Below, one piece after another: positions 13,664 to 18,745 of a stretch of DNA of 18,745 nucleotides. Made by a program: the position numbers and the translations under genes. Position 1 is the stretch's first letter. The number at the start of each line of letters is the position of its first letter. A model generated the notes under the pieces. The model made no database searches. It worked only from the letters and a program-made list of their open reading frames with translations, and was not told where the DNA came from. This DNA comes from Methanobacteriota archaeon (GTDB taxonomy: Archaea > Thermoplasmatota > Poseidoniia > Poseidoniales > SP79): positions 10,475 to 29,219 of the forward strand of contig PAZI01000027.1 in NCBI GenBank assembly GCA_002715545.1, written 5' to 3'.

Positions 13664-13834
13664 AAAAAAATGGGTGGTTACTTGAGCGCTCCTAGTAAAA
13701 CGACTCGTTCACCTGTTACTATTTTTAGAGAATCTTGAAACGCTCCGCGTGCTGGAACGTCACAACTAGGTTCCCTTTATCGTATAATATTCTCTTACCG
13801 AGAAGCACGCACTACATGTATTCCAACTGAATAC
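13664..13834 (-). ncRNA. Candidate structured RNA or 5' riboregulator
   Basis: This stretch has no credible reading frame. On the minus strand the predicted +1 of the promoter at 13841 is G13834, and a 6-bp hairpin GTATTC-AGTTG-GAATAC (13834-13818) starts exactly there. Then TGCGTGCT (13811-13804) pairs with AGCACGCG (13753-13746), enclosing hairpin TCTC-GGTAA-GAGA (13803-13791) stacked directly on it, and hairpin GGAAC/GTTCC (13774-13770 with 13758-13754) ending flush with the closing stem: a three-way junction. A second cluster (GGTG/CACC enclosing AACG-AGT-CGTT and TTACT/AGTAA) leads to seven T at 13670-13664. It could be a free small RNA with terminator or a leader controlling 13406-13654. 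Pairings were found by eye. Confidence 0.5.
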
Positions 13835-13840
13835 TTTTAT

Positions 13841-13869
13841 ATTATATCTTAATCTGGGGTAAATTACAC
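13841..13869 (-). promoter_or_regulatory. Promoter of the structured RNA, GTGTAA-17-TATAAT
   Basis: On the minus strand GTGTAA (13869-13864), 17 bp, TATAAT (13846-13841). The expected +1 is 13834, the first base of the 5' hairpin. It lies just beyond the stop codon of the 53-residue gene at 13874, in the gap between units. Confidence 0.65.
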
Positions 13870-13873
13870 AAAA

Positions 13874-14035
13874 CTACTTATCTTTTCTAGAAAGAATTTG
13901 AGCCTGAGTTACAATGAAAAACGCATGATGTAAATCTAGTCTTGTGGCATATTCTTCCAAGAGCTTTTTTGGGCTTGCGCCAGCAGTCAATCTTTCTGCT
14001 GCTTCGGAAATTTGATCTTTAAAATTTTCACTCAT
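13874..14035 (-). CDS. Small helical protein coupled to the Dps-like gene
   Basis: A 53-residue product: MSENFKDQISEAAERL, SPKKLLEEYATRLDLHHAF, TQAQILSRKDK. It looks fully alpha-helical and amphipathic. Its ATG overlaps the stop of the upstream gene as ATGA, a strong sign of translation. No family is recognised. The double His (36-37) and the link to the Dps-like gene leave metal binding open, but nothing else supports that. Confidence 0.75.
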   Translation of the reverse strand: MSENFKDQISEAAERLTAGASPKKLLEEYATRLDLHHAFFIVTQAQILSRKDK

Positions 14036-14553
14036 CGATTTTTTGTTGCTCTTTGGTTTAGGAGGTAGAAATATCTTTCGTGAGTATTGGCGCTGGATGA
14101 CATTAGATCATCCAGCCCTAGTGACATATGGCCGGAGCCACTTAGCTTCTCATAAGTTATTTCTAAAAGCTCTAAATAGGCTTCCACAATATCTCTACCA
14201 GTCTCAGAAATCCCACAGCCCTCAAGAGCTGATGGTGAGGGTAATGCAGCCAACATTTTTTCAGCTGCAGCGGTAATCTTGATAGGGCAACCCATAGATT
14301 GATTTCGTGTTAAACCTATCGAGCGCTCTATAAAGTCATCTATTTCGTTCTGGATATTCTCATAGATTTCTTCGTACAATTTATGATCACCCATAAAAGG
14401 CATACCATAAACCGTATTATGAGCTGCATGAAACCAAAGGTGCATAGCTCTTAACATACTATTTATCTGTGCTAAACAAGACTCTAGGGCTTCATTATGA
14501 GCCTCGCCTGCTTGAACTATAACTACTTCTTGCTCGCGTAATCTTCTTTTCAT
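14032..14553 (-). CDS. Dps/ferritin-like protein (tentative)
   Basis: From the ATG at 14553 (AGGAG about 7 bp upstream) the product is 173 residues and mostly helical. Residues 35-80 resemble the Dps core: MLRAMHLWFHAAHNTVYG, a GDHKLYEEIYENI helix, then NEIDDFIERSIGL. His42, His45, Asp56, His57, Glu61 and Asp72 or Glu76 could build a ferroxidase-like site, and the helix spacing matches Dps ITKQAHW...DHLDTMAER. Dps proteins store iron and shield DNA from oxidants. The match is by eye, and the second half (PSPSALEGCGISETGRDIVEAYLELLEI) is less typical. An upstream start at 14613 would overlap the preceding gene and lacks a ribosome site. Confidence 0.5.
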   Translation of the reverse strand: MKRRLREQEVVIVQAGEAHNEALESCLAQINSMLRAMHLWFHAAHNTVYGMPFMGDHKLYEEIYENIQNEIDDFIERSIGLTRNQSMGCPIKITAAAEKMLAALPSPSALEGCGISETGRDIVEAYLELLEITYEKLSGSGHMSLGLDDLMSSSANTHERYFYLLNQRATKNR

Positions 14554-14587
14554 ACTCGCTCCTGTGTTCAATAAATATATACCAAAA

Positions 14588-15082
14588 TTAACTCGAGTAT
14601 AAATCATGTACAATTGTAGTGATAGAAAATTCAGTAATAATATAGTCAGCTATATCCTTTGCTAGTTCTAGATCATTTAGATATAAATTAATCTCATTAT
14701 ATGAAGCTTTTGTGTCCTTCATACAACTTAGGTGATAGCCCAATTTAGACATACAAAACTTAAAAGTTTCTTCACCTGGGTCTTTTCTTATTACTGTGTC
14801 AATTTCAACACCTAAAAATTTAATAAGTTGCTTTATTCTACTTTCTATTCTATTTTCTTGAGCTTCAATTCCAGTCATTAAAATAACATCACTTTTCAAT
14901 TCATTTATTTCACGACGAAAAAACGAGCAAGCAAATTGATCCCAAGCATCTGGGCCAGGAATATCTGAAACGTTGGGGTAATATAAGCACTCTGGATCTT
15001 TTAGCCATTCTTCTCGTAAATTACCCTCTGGATAATTCAATAATAGGCCCTCAAAGAAAAAAACTGATAGTTTCTTTTTCAC
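14588..15082 (-). CDS. HAD 'Swiss Army Knife' RNA-repair-like protein, catalytic Asp lost
   Basis: A 164-residue protein that matches, by pattern, the HAD_SAK_1 family tied to RNA repair proteins: an N-terminal strand and loop (VFFFEGLLLN), Trp/Asp/Pro-rich inserts (EEWLKDPECLYYPNV, PGPDAW), motif II VILMTG (Thr70), then IRKDPGEETFKF (Lys100) and INLYLNDLE. The first motif should be DxDGT-like but here the two Asp are Phe and Glu (FFFEG), and the last acidic pair is NDLE. It probably no longer removes phosphate and may be a scaffold or RNA binder. Its GTG shares a base with the upstream TAG, behind CAGGG. With the RNA ligase elsewhere in the window, an RNA-repair link is tempting but unproven. 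Confidence 0.65.
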   Translation of the reverse strand: MKKKLSVFFFEGLLLNYPEGNLREEWLKDPECLYYPNVSDIPGPDAWDQFACSFFRREINELKSDVILMTGIEAQENRIESRIKQLIKFLGVEIDTVIRKDPGEETFKFCMSKLGYHLSCMKDTKASYNEINLYLNDLELAKDIADYIITEFSITTIVHDLYSS

Positions 15083-15282
15083 TACTTAACCCTGCTTATC
15101 TTTAATAAATAAGCAAGATCAACCCACTCTGTATAGGTTTCCCATAAAATTAATAATTTATCGTGATTTATCTCTAAAACGATCCCAGGTAAAGAACTGG
15201 GTCTTCGTGGAATATCAAAATTGAATAACTGAACCTTGCTCATTCGATGAGTTACAAGATCCCCTACTTCTATCTGATTCAT
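15082..15282 (-). CDS. Small SH3-like barrel protein
   Basis: A 66-residue protein: IEVGDLVTHRM, then LPGIVLEINHDKLLILWETYTEWVDLAYLLKI. The G-D-x-V first strand, a central insert, and the two strands around Trp are the layout of KOW or SH3-like barrels, also seen at 4385 and 17190. Its start lies 68 bp inside the upstream gene (15215-15418), with only GAG as a ribosome site; its TAG overlaps the next GTG. Function unknown. Confidence 0.7.
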   Translation of the reverse strand: MNQIEVGDLVTHRMSKVQLFNFDIPRRPSSLPGIVLEINHDKLLILWETYTEWVDLAYLLKISRVK

Positions 15283-15418
15283 AAGTTAGCTCGAACTCCC
15301 TGGGGTTGCAAAGAATACACTCAAATAAATATGGATCATTACTTATAGACTTGTATAATACTCCGATCATTTTTATTTGACAACACTCACAAGTGCTCGT
15401 AACTATCTCTCTTTTCAT
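15215..15418 (-). CDS. Small Cys-rich, zinc-ribbon-like protein with long overlap
   Basis: A 67-residue frame. The first 40 residues look real: CECC (Cys10, 12, 13) and CILC (Cys34, 37) form a likely zinc knuckle around a beta hairpin. The last 25 (YESDRSRGSCNSSNEQG) are low in structure and overlap the next gene by 68 bp. A stop exists in a neighbouring frame just before the downstream ATG, so an indel near the CCCC/GGG run (about 15299-15305) would explain the overlap. The ATG overlaps the stop of the gene upstream (ATGA). No function assigned. Confidence 0.6.
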   Translation of the reverse strand: MKREIVTSTCECCQIKMIGVLYKSISNDPYLFECILCNPREFELTYESDRSRGSCNSSNEQGSVIQF

Positions 15419-15639
15419 CTTTTAACCATGAATACTTGAACATCTGCTTTAACGCCAGAGTCTAGTTCGACTTGAGTATTGGCAGCCTCTAAAGCTCTTA
15501 CTTCATTAGGATCTGCGTAGATAACAGCCGGCATAAAATCCGAACTTGCTTTTTCTTCTATAATAGGTGTATCAGGTAAGCACATAGAGCCATTAGTCAT
15601 AACTAGACTAATATATGATACCAAAAAATAACTAAACAT
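15415..15639 (-). CDS. Small exported or membrane-anchored protein
   Basis: With the ATG at 15639 (GGAG 7 bp upstream) the product is 74 residues. The first 15 are hydrophobic and Tyr-rich (MFSYFLVSYISLVMT), fitting a short signal or anchor; a Cys follows at residue 20 without a proper lipobox. The remainder is acidic with a beta-helical mix (IEEKASSDFMPAVIYADPNEVRALEAAN). No family is recognised. Its stop overlaps the start of the zinc-knuckle gene, so it belongs to the same chain. Confidence 0.65.
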   Translation of the reverse strand: MFSYFLVSYISLVMTNGSMCLPDTPIIEEKASSDFMPAVIYADPNEVRALEAANTQVELDSGVKADVQVFMVKR

Positions 15640-15666
15640 CAAAATTCTCCAATATTTATAAATGCC

Positions 15667-15867
15667 ATGTACGTTAGAGCAAAAGAAAATGAATACATAA
15701 TAATCAATTCAATCAATCGTACAGCTAGGATTATAGAAATATATACAGTACAAAATGAAACTGACCGGCTTTTTTTAATTAAATACCCAGATAATGAAGA
15801 GGATCTCGTATTTGAGTCACAAACAGTGTTGCTCAATCAATTAAATCAGTCTTTTCCGCGACAATAA
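15667..15867 (+). CDS. Only plausible plus-strand gene: small barrel-like protein
   Basis: A 66-residue frame: YVRAKENEYIIINSINRTARIIEIY, then LFLIKYPDNEEDLVFESQTVLLNQL. It alternates hydrophobic and polar residues like a beta barrel, and its codons start mainly with A or G as expected for real genes. Against it: no Shine-Dalgarno, no promoter seen, and its end overlaps the minus-strand gene at 15833 by 35 bp. On the other strand, a 65-residue frame (15639-15836, TTG start, Ser-rich with a possible membrane span) fits the local gene chain but reads like a shadow. I prefer the plus frame without certainty. Confidence 0.5.
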   Translation: MYVRAKENEYIIINSINRTARIIEIYTVQNETDRLFLIKYPDNEEDLVFESQTVLLNQLNQSFPRQ

Positions 15868-16132
15868 AGCTGTACTTTCCAAACTCCCATCGTTTATTAG
15901 ATTTTATCTTAGAACACTCATACCAGTCCATATTAAGGACCTCACAAACGTTGTTAATCATTTCTAAAATATCTGCAAATTTCTCTGTACTTTTTTGGCT
16001 AACTGCTTCTGCAAATAGTTCTGGAATTTCTTTTTTTACATACAGAATAAACTCTGGCTTGGTTAATTTTTTAATAACATAAGATTCCCCAGCAGACATT
16101 TGCTGTATTTTCTTATCTCTAATTAACTTCAT
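15833..16132 (-). CDS. Second MazG/PRA-PH-like protein, acidic site degraded
   Basis: A 99-residue relative of the 1593-1901 protein. It has the same opening idea (MKLIRDKKIQQM), a central helix pair (EIPELFAEAVSQKSTEKFADILEMINNVCEVLNMDW) and the family's C-terminal turn (RWEFGKYSFIV). The EExxE cluster that binds Mg in active members is reduced to scattered Glu (EIPELFAEA), although FADILEM keeps an Asp. It may be inactive or have a changed substrate. Its ATG lies 14 bp inside the upstream gene, as expected for coupled translation. Confidence 0.68.
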   Translation of the reverse strand: MKLIRDKKIQQMSAGESYVIKKLTKPEFILYVKKEIPELFAEAVSQKSTEKFADILEMINNVCEVLNMDWYECSKIKSNKRWEFGKYSFIVAEKTDLID

Positions 16133-16313
16133 TTTCCTCGCTTAAAACTAGCGTAATATTTTGCCTTCTCGGATCTGACTTAAGAATATTCGATATTTTA
16201 TCTCTAATTCTTTCAATCATAATCTTTTCTTCTTGACCGCCAAGCGTTGCGTCGAGTACCCAGTTTAAAGTTGACTTAAGTTTCGATGCCTCCTGGCGCG
16301 TTAATTCTAGCAT
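16119..16313 (-). CDS. Small helical protein with embedded ribosome site
   Basis: A 64-residue, mostly helical product (MLELTRQEASKLKSTLNWVLDATLGG, MIERIRDKISNILKSD). I chose the ATG at 16313 because a perfect AGGAGG (16328-16323) lies 9 bp before it, inside the Glu-rich end of the upstream gene; a TTG at 16319 is too close to that site. The 38-bp overlap with the upstream gene is therefore real. No family is recognised. Helix composition suggests a small dimeric or partner-binding protein. Confidence 0.72.
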   Translation of the reverse strand: MLELTRQEASKLKSTLNWVLDATLGGQEEKIMIERIRDKISNILKSDPRRQNITLVLSEENEVN

Positions 16314-16569
16314 CTTCAAATTCCTCCTCTTTCGACATTTCGTCTATCTTTTGCTTACAGGCGGGACAAATAAGTCTAGGATCGCCATCAACAACATAAA
16401 CAACCCATGAAGCTAAAGCTTCTGAATCTCTATTGTCAAACTCTTTTCCACATGCTCTACAGTTATCGCCTAACGAATCCATTCTTTTCGTTATGCCTTT
16501 TGACACCTTTTTAAGGTTTTTTAATTGCTTCTTCATTTGATTTCTTTTTAATTTTCTAGAAAAATTCAT
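16276..16569 (-). CDS. Small zinc-finger protein with basic N-terminal helix
   Basis: A 97-residue protein with a basic helix (MNFSRKLKRNQMKKQLKNLKK) and a four-Cys zinc site (CRAC, Cys37 and 40; CPAC, Cys68 and 71) around a beta hairpin (ASWVVYVVDGDPRLI). From memory, T4-like cyanophages carry short proteins of this design (basic helix, CxxC, WSVVV, CPxC). The function is unknown; nucleic-acid binding is likely from the charge. The acidic end also encodes the ribosome site for the next gene. Confidence 0.75.
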   Translation of the reverse strand: MNFSRKLKRNQMKKQLKNLKKVSKGITKRMDSLGDNCRACGKEFDNRDSEALASWVVYVVDGDPRLICPACKQKIDEMSKEEEFEDARINAPGGIET

Positions 16570-16589
16570 AAAGCTCCTAGGTCATTTAA

Positions 16590-16940
16590 CTATGAAGGCG
16601 AAACTAAAGCTTTGGTTTCACCCCTTGGGGAAAAAAACGGCACTTGTTCAACTACCATCTTATTGGTGATCATATGGTACCTTCTTGCAAATGCGTCTGC
16701 AGCGACTTGAGGATCAATTTTTTTCCTCAATGGACGCCATAAATTTTCATGCAATGACAACGCATTAGCAATTCCAATCCTTGCCCATAAATATTGTAAT
16801 TTGTCTTCCTTGTTTGTACAGACTGTTCCAGTTACAGGAGTCCCGAACATTGCATGCAGTTCGCAAATGAAAGCAGCAACCCATGGGTCTGTCTCATAAT
16901 CTGGTGGAAGGGATGCGCCCTTTTGCATACTAAATTCCAT
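16590..16940 (-). CDS. Unknown 116-residue helical protein
   Basis: Opens SMQKGASLPPDYETDPWVAAFICELHAMFG and continues with long helices (QYLWARIGIANALSLHENLWRPL, QVAADAFARRYHMITNKMVV), ending in a loose tail. It is Trp- and Ala-rich and looks like a soluble helical bundle. I do not recognise it. The ATG at 16940 overlaps the upstream stop; the ATG at 16928, with GGAA before it, is an equally possible start. A 20-bp gap separates it from the zinc-finger gene. Confidence 0.72.
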   Translation of the reverse strand: MEFSMQKGASLPPDYETDPWVAAFICELHAMFGTPVTGTVCTNKEDKLQYLWARIGIANALSLHENLWRPLRKKIDPQVAADAFARRYHMITNKMVVEQVPFFSPRGETKALVSPS

Positions 16941-17190
16941 TTATAAGCTGACTGAATTTTTCCTTAAGACCTTCTTCATCGAGCGCACTTGATTCATGTA
17001 ACTGCATATAGGGTTCACCATCAACCCAACTAATCTGTATTGTCTGCGCGAGATACAGCTCTAAACATGCTTCCAATGTTTTAACTTCGGCCTGGGTTTT
17101 CTTTGGGTTTCTCTTTGTATTGAGAATAACTTTACGCATTCTATGTGCGGTAAAATCAAAAACCTCAGCATTCTTTACTTCAGAAGACAT
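16930..17190 (-). CDS. Unknown 86-residue protein
   Basis: The start is the second ATG of a pair (17190), behind GGAGG and overlapping the previous stop (TGATG). The product has a basic segment (AHRMRKVILNTKRNPKK), a helix (EVKTLEACLELYLAQTIQ), a strand (ISWVDGEPYMQL) and a helix (EEGLKEKFSQLIN). No family is recognised, but the clean start and overlaps on both sides support it as a real gene in the chain. Confidence 0.75.
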   Translation of the reverse strand: MSSEVKNAEVFDFTAHRMRKVILNTKRNPKKTQAEVKTLEACLELYLAQTIQISWVDGEPYMQLHESSALDEEGLKEKFSQLINGI

Positions 17191-17504
17191 CATTCCTCCT
17201 TTAACAAACAAACGCGATCAGGAAATAAGCTCCAATTTACGCGAGTTTCTCCCCTGATATTATCAAGCTTTACTCTCACTAAAATAAAACGAGCGTATCC
17301 TGCATTCGTCCAATTACATTCTAAAACGGTTCCGGGATACAGTTTACCTTCAAACCCACGACAACGTACTCTATCGTTAATTTTAAAAGGTAGTTCCTGC
17401 AATCCTTCACCTCCTTTTATAAATATGGATCGCTTTCTACGATTGAATAAGCGATAAATAGAGCCAACTGGTGGTATTTTCACTACCTTAGCTTCCCCAT
17501 CCAT
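17190..17504 (-). CDS. SH3/KOW-like small protein
   Basis: A 104-residue protein whose second half reads as a barrel: FKINDRVRCRGFEGKLYPGTVLECNWTNAGYARFILVRVKLDN, then WSLFPDRVCLL. The G-x-V and strand-turn-strand order resembles KOW and Tudor-like folds. The N-terminus (VVKIPPVGSIYRLFNRRKRS) is basic. The ATG at 17504 overlaps the upstream gene by 22 bp; a GTG overlapping the upstream TAG is an alternative start. RNA or protein binding is a guess. Confidence 0.7.
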   Translation of the reverse strand: MDGEAKVVKIPPVGSIYRLFNRRKRSIFIKGGEGLQELPFKINDRVRCRGFEGKLYPGTVLECNWTNAGYARFILVRVKLDNIRGETRVNWSLFPDRVCLLKEE

Positions 17505-17788
17505 CTCTTGGGCGGAGACTCTGCAATTTTTGAAATAGCACCTACAGCGAATCTTTTTCTGATTTTATCAAATAATGAAAATGAGGGCTCAGTAGTATCT
17601 GTTGGATGAAATTCCAGTATGGTACCGAATGCCCACTCTTCTGTTCCGTAAGGATCAGTTCGAACCCAAACCTCTTGACCAATTTCATATCCTGCGTACT
17701 CTAAAATAGACGGCACACGCTTGGTCGTTGACTTCGACTTTTTTCTTCTAACAGGTTTCTTTGCAGGTTTCTTTTTTGTTTTTTTCAT
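17483..17788 (-). CDS. Lys-rich protein with SH3-like domain
   Basis: From the ATG at 17788, which overlaps the upstream TAA (TAATG), the product is 101 residues. The first 25 are almost all Lys, Arg, Pro and Ser (MKKTKKKPAKKPVRRKKSKS), like a nucleic-acid-binding tail. The rest is barrel-like: IGQEVWVRTDPYGTEEWAFGTILEFHP, then FAVGAISKI. A longer frame to 17848 overlaps the YkgJ gene and is rejected. The tail plus barrel suggests an RNA- or DNA-binding accessory; the exact role is unknown. Confidence 0.75.
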   Translation of the reverse strand: MKKTKKKPAKKPVRRKKSKSTTKRVPSILEYAGYEIGQEVWVRTDPYGTEEWAFGTILEFHPTDTTEPSFSLFDKIRKRFAVGAISKIAESPPKRWMGKLR

Positions 17789-18195
17789 TATTCTTCTGGT
17801 ACCATAGCAGCCTGTTGCCCTTTTGAGTCTGTAATGATCATAGCCCAACCATTCCTATCAACAAGAACCTGAAGCTTATTAATATTTTTAGCGTTTCTCA
17901 TAAATGCGCCAGACCTTAACTCGACTAAAGAAAGAGCTGGTCCCCACTGTGAGTCATGACGATATGCAAATATTCCAGACTTATCAGGCCGAGCTGAATT
18001 AGGTAGCATTTTTTCAGACCAAACGCATTGAAACCCCTTACACACGCTCGGGCTATCAGCGTATATGCTACAACCGGTTCGTGTTAATTTATCACATCGT
18101 TGCTTCGCTGGTTTTTGTAATACAGGAATTTCAAGTTCAACGCAACAGACAGTACATTGCCCGCACTTTCTGAAACTTTTAAATTCCTCAACCAT
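17788..18195 (-). CDS. YkgJ-family Cys-cluster protein
   Basis: A 135-residue protein with the YkgJ signature: CGQCTVCC (Cys11, 14, 17, 18), a further Cys at 34, GCSIYADSPSVCKGFQC (Cys42, 52, 57). Proteins of this family are annotated as Zn- or Fe-S-binding of unknown function. The C-terminal half (INKLQVLVDRNGWAMIITDSKGQQ) is beta-rich. It starts behind GGATAAATT, 13 bp after the methyltransferase, and its stop overlaps the next gene. If the cluster is Fe-S, the phage IscU could serve it, but that is speculation. Confidence 0.85.
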   Translation of the reverse strand: MVEEFKSFRKCGQCTVCCVELEIPVLQKPAKQRCDKLTRTGCSIYADSPSVCKGFQCVWSEKMLPNSARPDKSGIFAYRHDSQWGPALSLVELRSGAFMRNAKNINKLQVLVDRNGWAMIITDSKGQQAAMVPEE

Positions 18196-18208
18196 TAAAT
18201 TTATCCAA

Positions 18209-18745
18209 TTACCATGGTAGCGGATCGTCTTCGATAGGCTTACCTTCTAAAAGAGTCTTCAGGCTATCCCGAACATCTTCACCCATCGTTTGCGGCGACT
18301 CGTTTCCAATACATGTCCATCCGAGCCTTGCTCGGCGCGCGAAAATTTCTAGACCAGCCCGCTCGGGGAACATGGTGTCTAGACTATTTTGGAGATCTTC
18401 TGGCTTGCTACTATGCGGAAGAGACGGATGTAGGAATACATTACGTTGGCTTCGGTTTGCCAATTCCTTTGTGTACTTACCCTTAATGCCGATCAGGCAA
18501 GGCTCATGACAGTTGCGAGCCAGGCGACCCATCCCAAATGCAAGCTTACTCCGATCATGCTTTTGTGTCTTCGCCCAAATCCATAGCTGTTTGTACGTGA
18601 AACCCCAGGCCTCCATAACCTTTAGACCATTGGTTAGGTGACTTGAAGGGACCCAGAGGGCTAGCAGCGAATTCTCAGCGGCCAATTCTCCAACCGGCAG
18701 GTCGGCTATAGCAGGAATCGATAGCGTTGGATACATCATGTCCGC
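18209..18745 (-). CDS. MT-A70-family adenine methyltransferase, N-terminus beyond the window
   Basis: The frame is open through 18745, so the gene starts off the right edge; an internal ATG at 18739 is not the true start because the catalytic DPPW motif would be missing. What remains fits MT-A70: MMYPTLSIPAIADLPV (the YxT strand after DPPW), SLLALWVPSSHLTNGLKVMEAWGF, KQLWIWAKTQ, RNCHEPCLIGIKG, PHSSKPEDL and ELFARR-type (LEIFARRARLGWTCIGNE). It transfers methyl from SAM to the N6 of adenine in DNA. In phages such enzymes often mark DNA against host restriction. No partner restriction gene is seen. Confidence 0.85.
   Translation of the reverse strand, partial: ADMMYPTLSIPAIADLPVGELAAENSLLALWVPSSHLTNGLKVMEAWGFTYKQLWIWAKTQKHDRSKLAFGMGRLARNCHEPCLIGIKGKYTKELANRSQRNVFLHPSLPHSSKPEDLQNSLDTMFPERAGLEIFARRARLGWTCIGNESPQTMGEDVRDSLKTLLEGKPIEDDPLPW

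Noticed and set aside
13746..13811. Reading the structured RNA as a tRNA or tmRNA
   Set aside because: There is no T-arm TTCRA loop with a 5-bp stem, no 7-bp acceptor with CCA, and no tag-peptide frame.
13655..13873. Short minus-strand frames in the RNA candidate (for example one ending LLGALK near 13679)
   Set aside because: The open stretch has no usable start codon, and the other frames are broken by stops; secondary structure explains the region better.
15639..15836. Minus-strand 65-codon frame
   Set aside because: Ser-rich and antisense-like, starts at TTG; kept only as an alternative to the plus-strand frame at 15667.

Overview
The window looks like a piece of a large tailed-phage (probably marine, jumbo-type) genome. 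It is AT-rich and packed with short genes, nearly all on the minus strand, with start and stop codons overlapping. It carries eight tRNA genes, tail/fibre-type proteins with VGIGT-SP motifs, a T4 Rnl1-like RNA ligase, MazG-like and HAD enzymes, and many unrecognised proteins of 30-180 residues. There is no rRNA, ribosomal protein, transposase or CRISPR array. Phage origin is inferred from gene content; no capsid, terminase or polymerase gene lies in the window.

In map order (most genes read right to left): 1-2601 holds an exported protein, two HAD phosphatase-like proteins, a MazG-like protein at the end of a chain of tiny membrane proteins, and five tRNAs (Leu, Arg, Pro, Lys, Thr). 2609-4631 holds the RNA ligase, a Nudix hydrolase and a small barrel-like protein, with two near-identical promoters. 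4646-6969 is an Hsp20-DnaK chaperone pair. 7109-9151 carries an exported lytic transglycosylase, an FmdB-type zinc ribbon and an exported HExxH metallopeptidase-like protein. 9207-12770 has two tail/fibre-type proteins on either side of a tRNA-Ser, an IscU Fe-S scaffold and small proteins. 12805-12966 holds two tRNAs with CAU and UAU anticodons. 12974-18745 is a dense run of small genes: a Dps-like protein, a degenerate HAD 'Swiss Army Knife'-like protein, a second MazG-like protein, zinc-binding and SH3-like small proteins, a YkgJ-type cysteine protein, and an MT-A70 methyltransferase cut by the right edge.

Five minus-strand promoters share one architecture, [G/T]TG[C/T]AA - 17 bp - TA[T/C]AAT. 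Two of them sit so close to a start codon that leaderless mRNAs are predicted. One (13841-13869) reads into about 170 bp without a gene that folds on paper into a 5' hairpin at the predicted +1, a three-way junction, and a further structure before a T7 tract. This is a candidate undescribed structured RNA or riboregulator and is the most novel signal seen.

Taken together the genes suggest a phage that repairs RNA (ligase, HAD proteins, tRNA supply), manages nucleotides (two MazG-like proteins, Nudix), supports folding and Fe-S assembly (DnaK, Hsp20, an IscU with an intact LPPVK chaperone-binding motif), may bind iron or protect DNA (Dps-like), and attacks the envelope (transglycosylase, metallopeptidase). 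All functions are read from sequence motifs, not tested.
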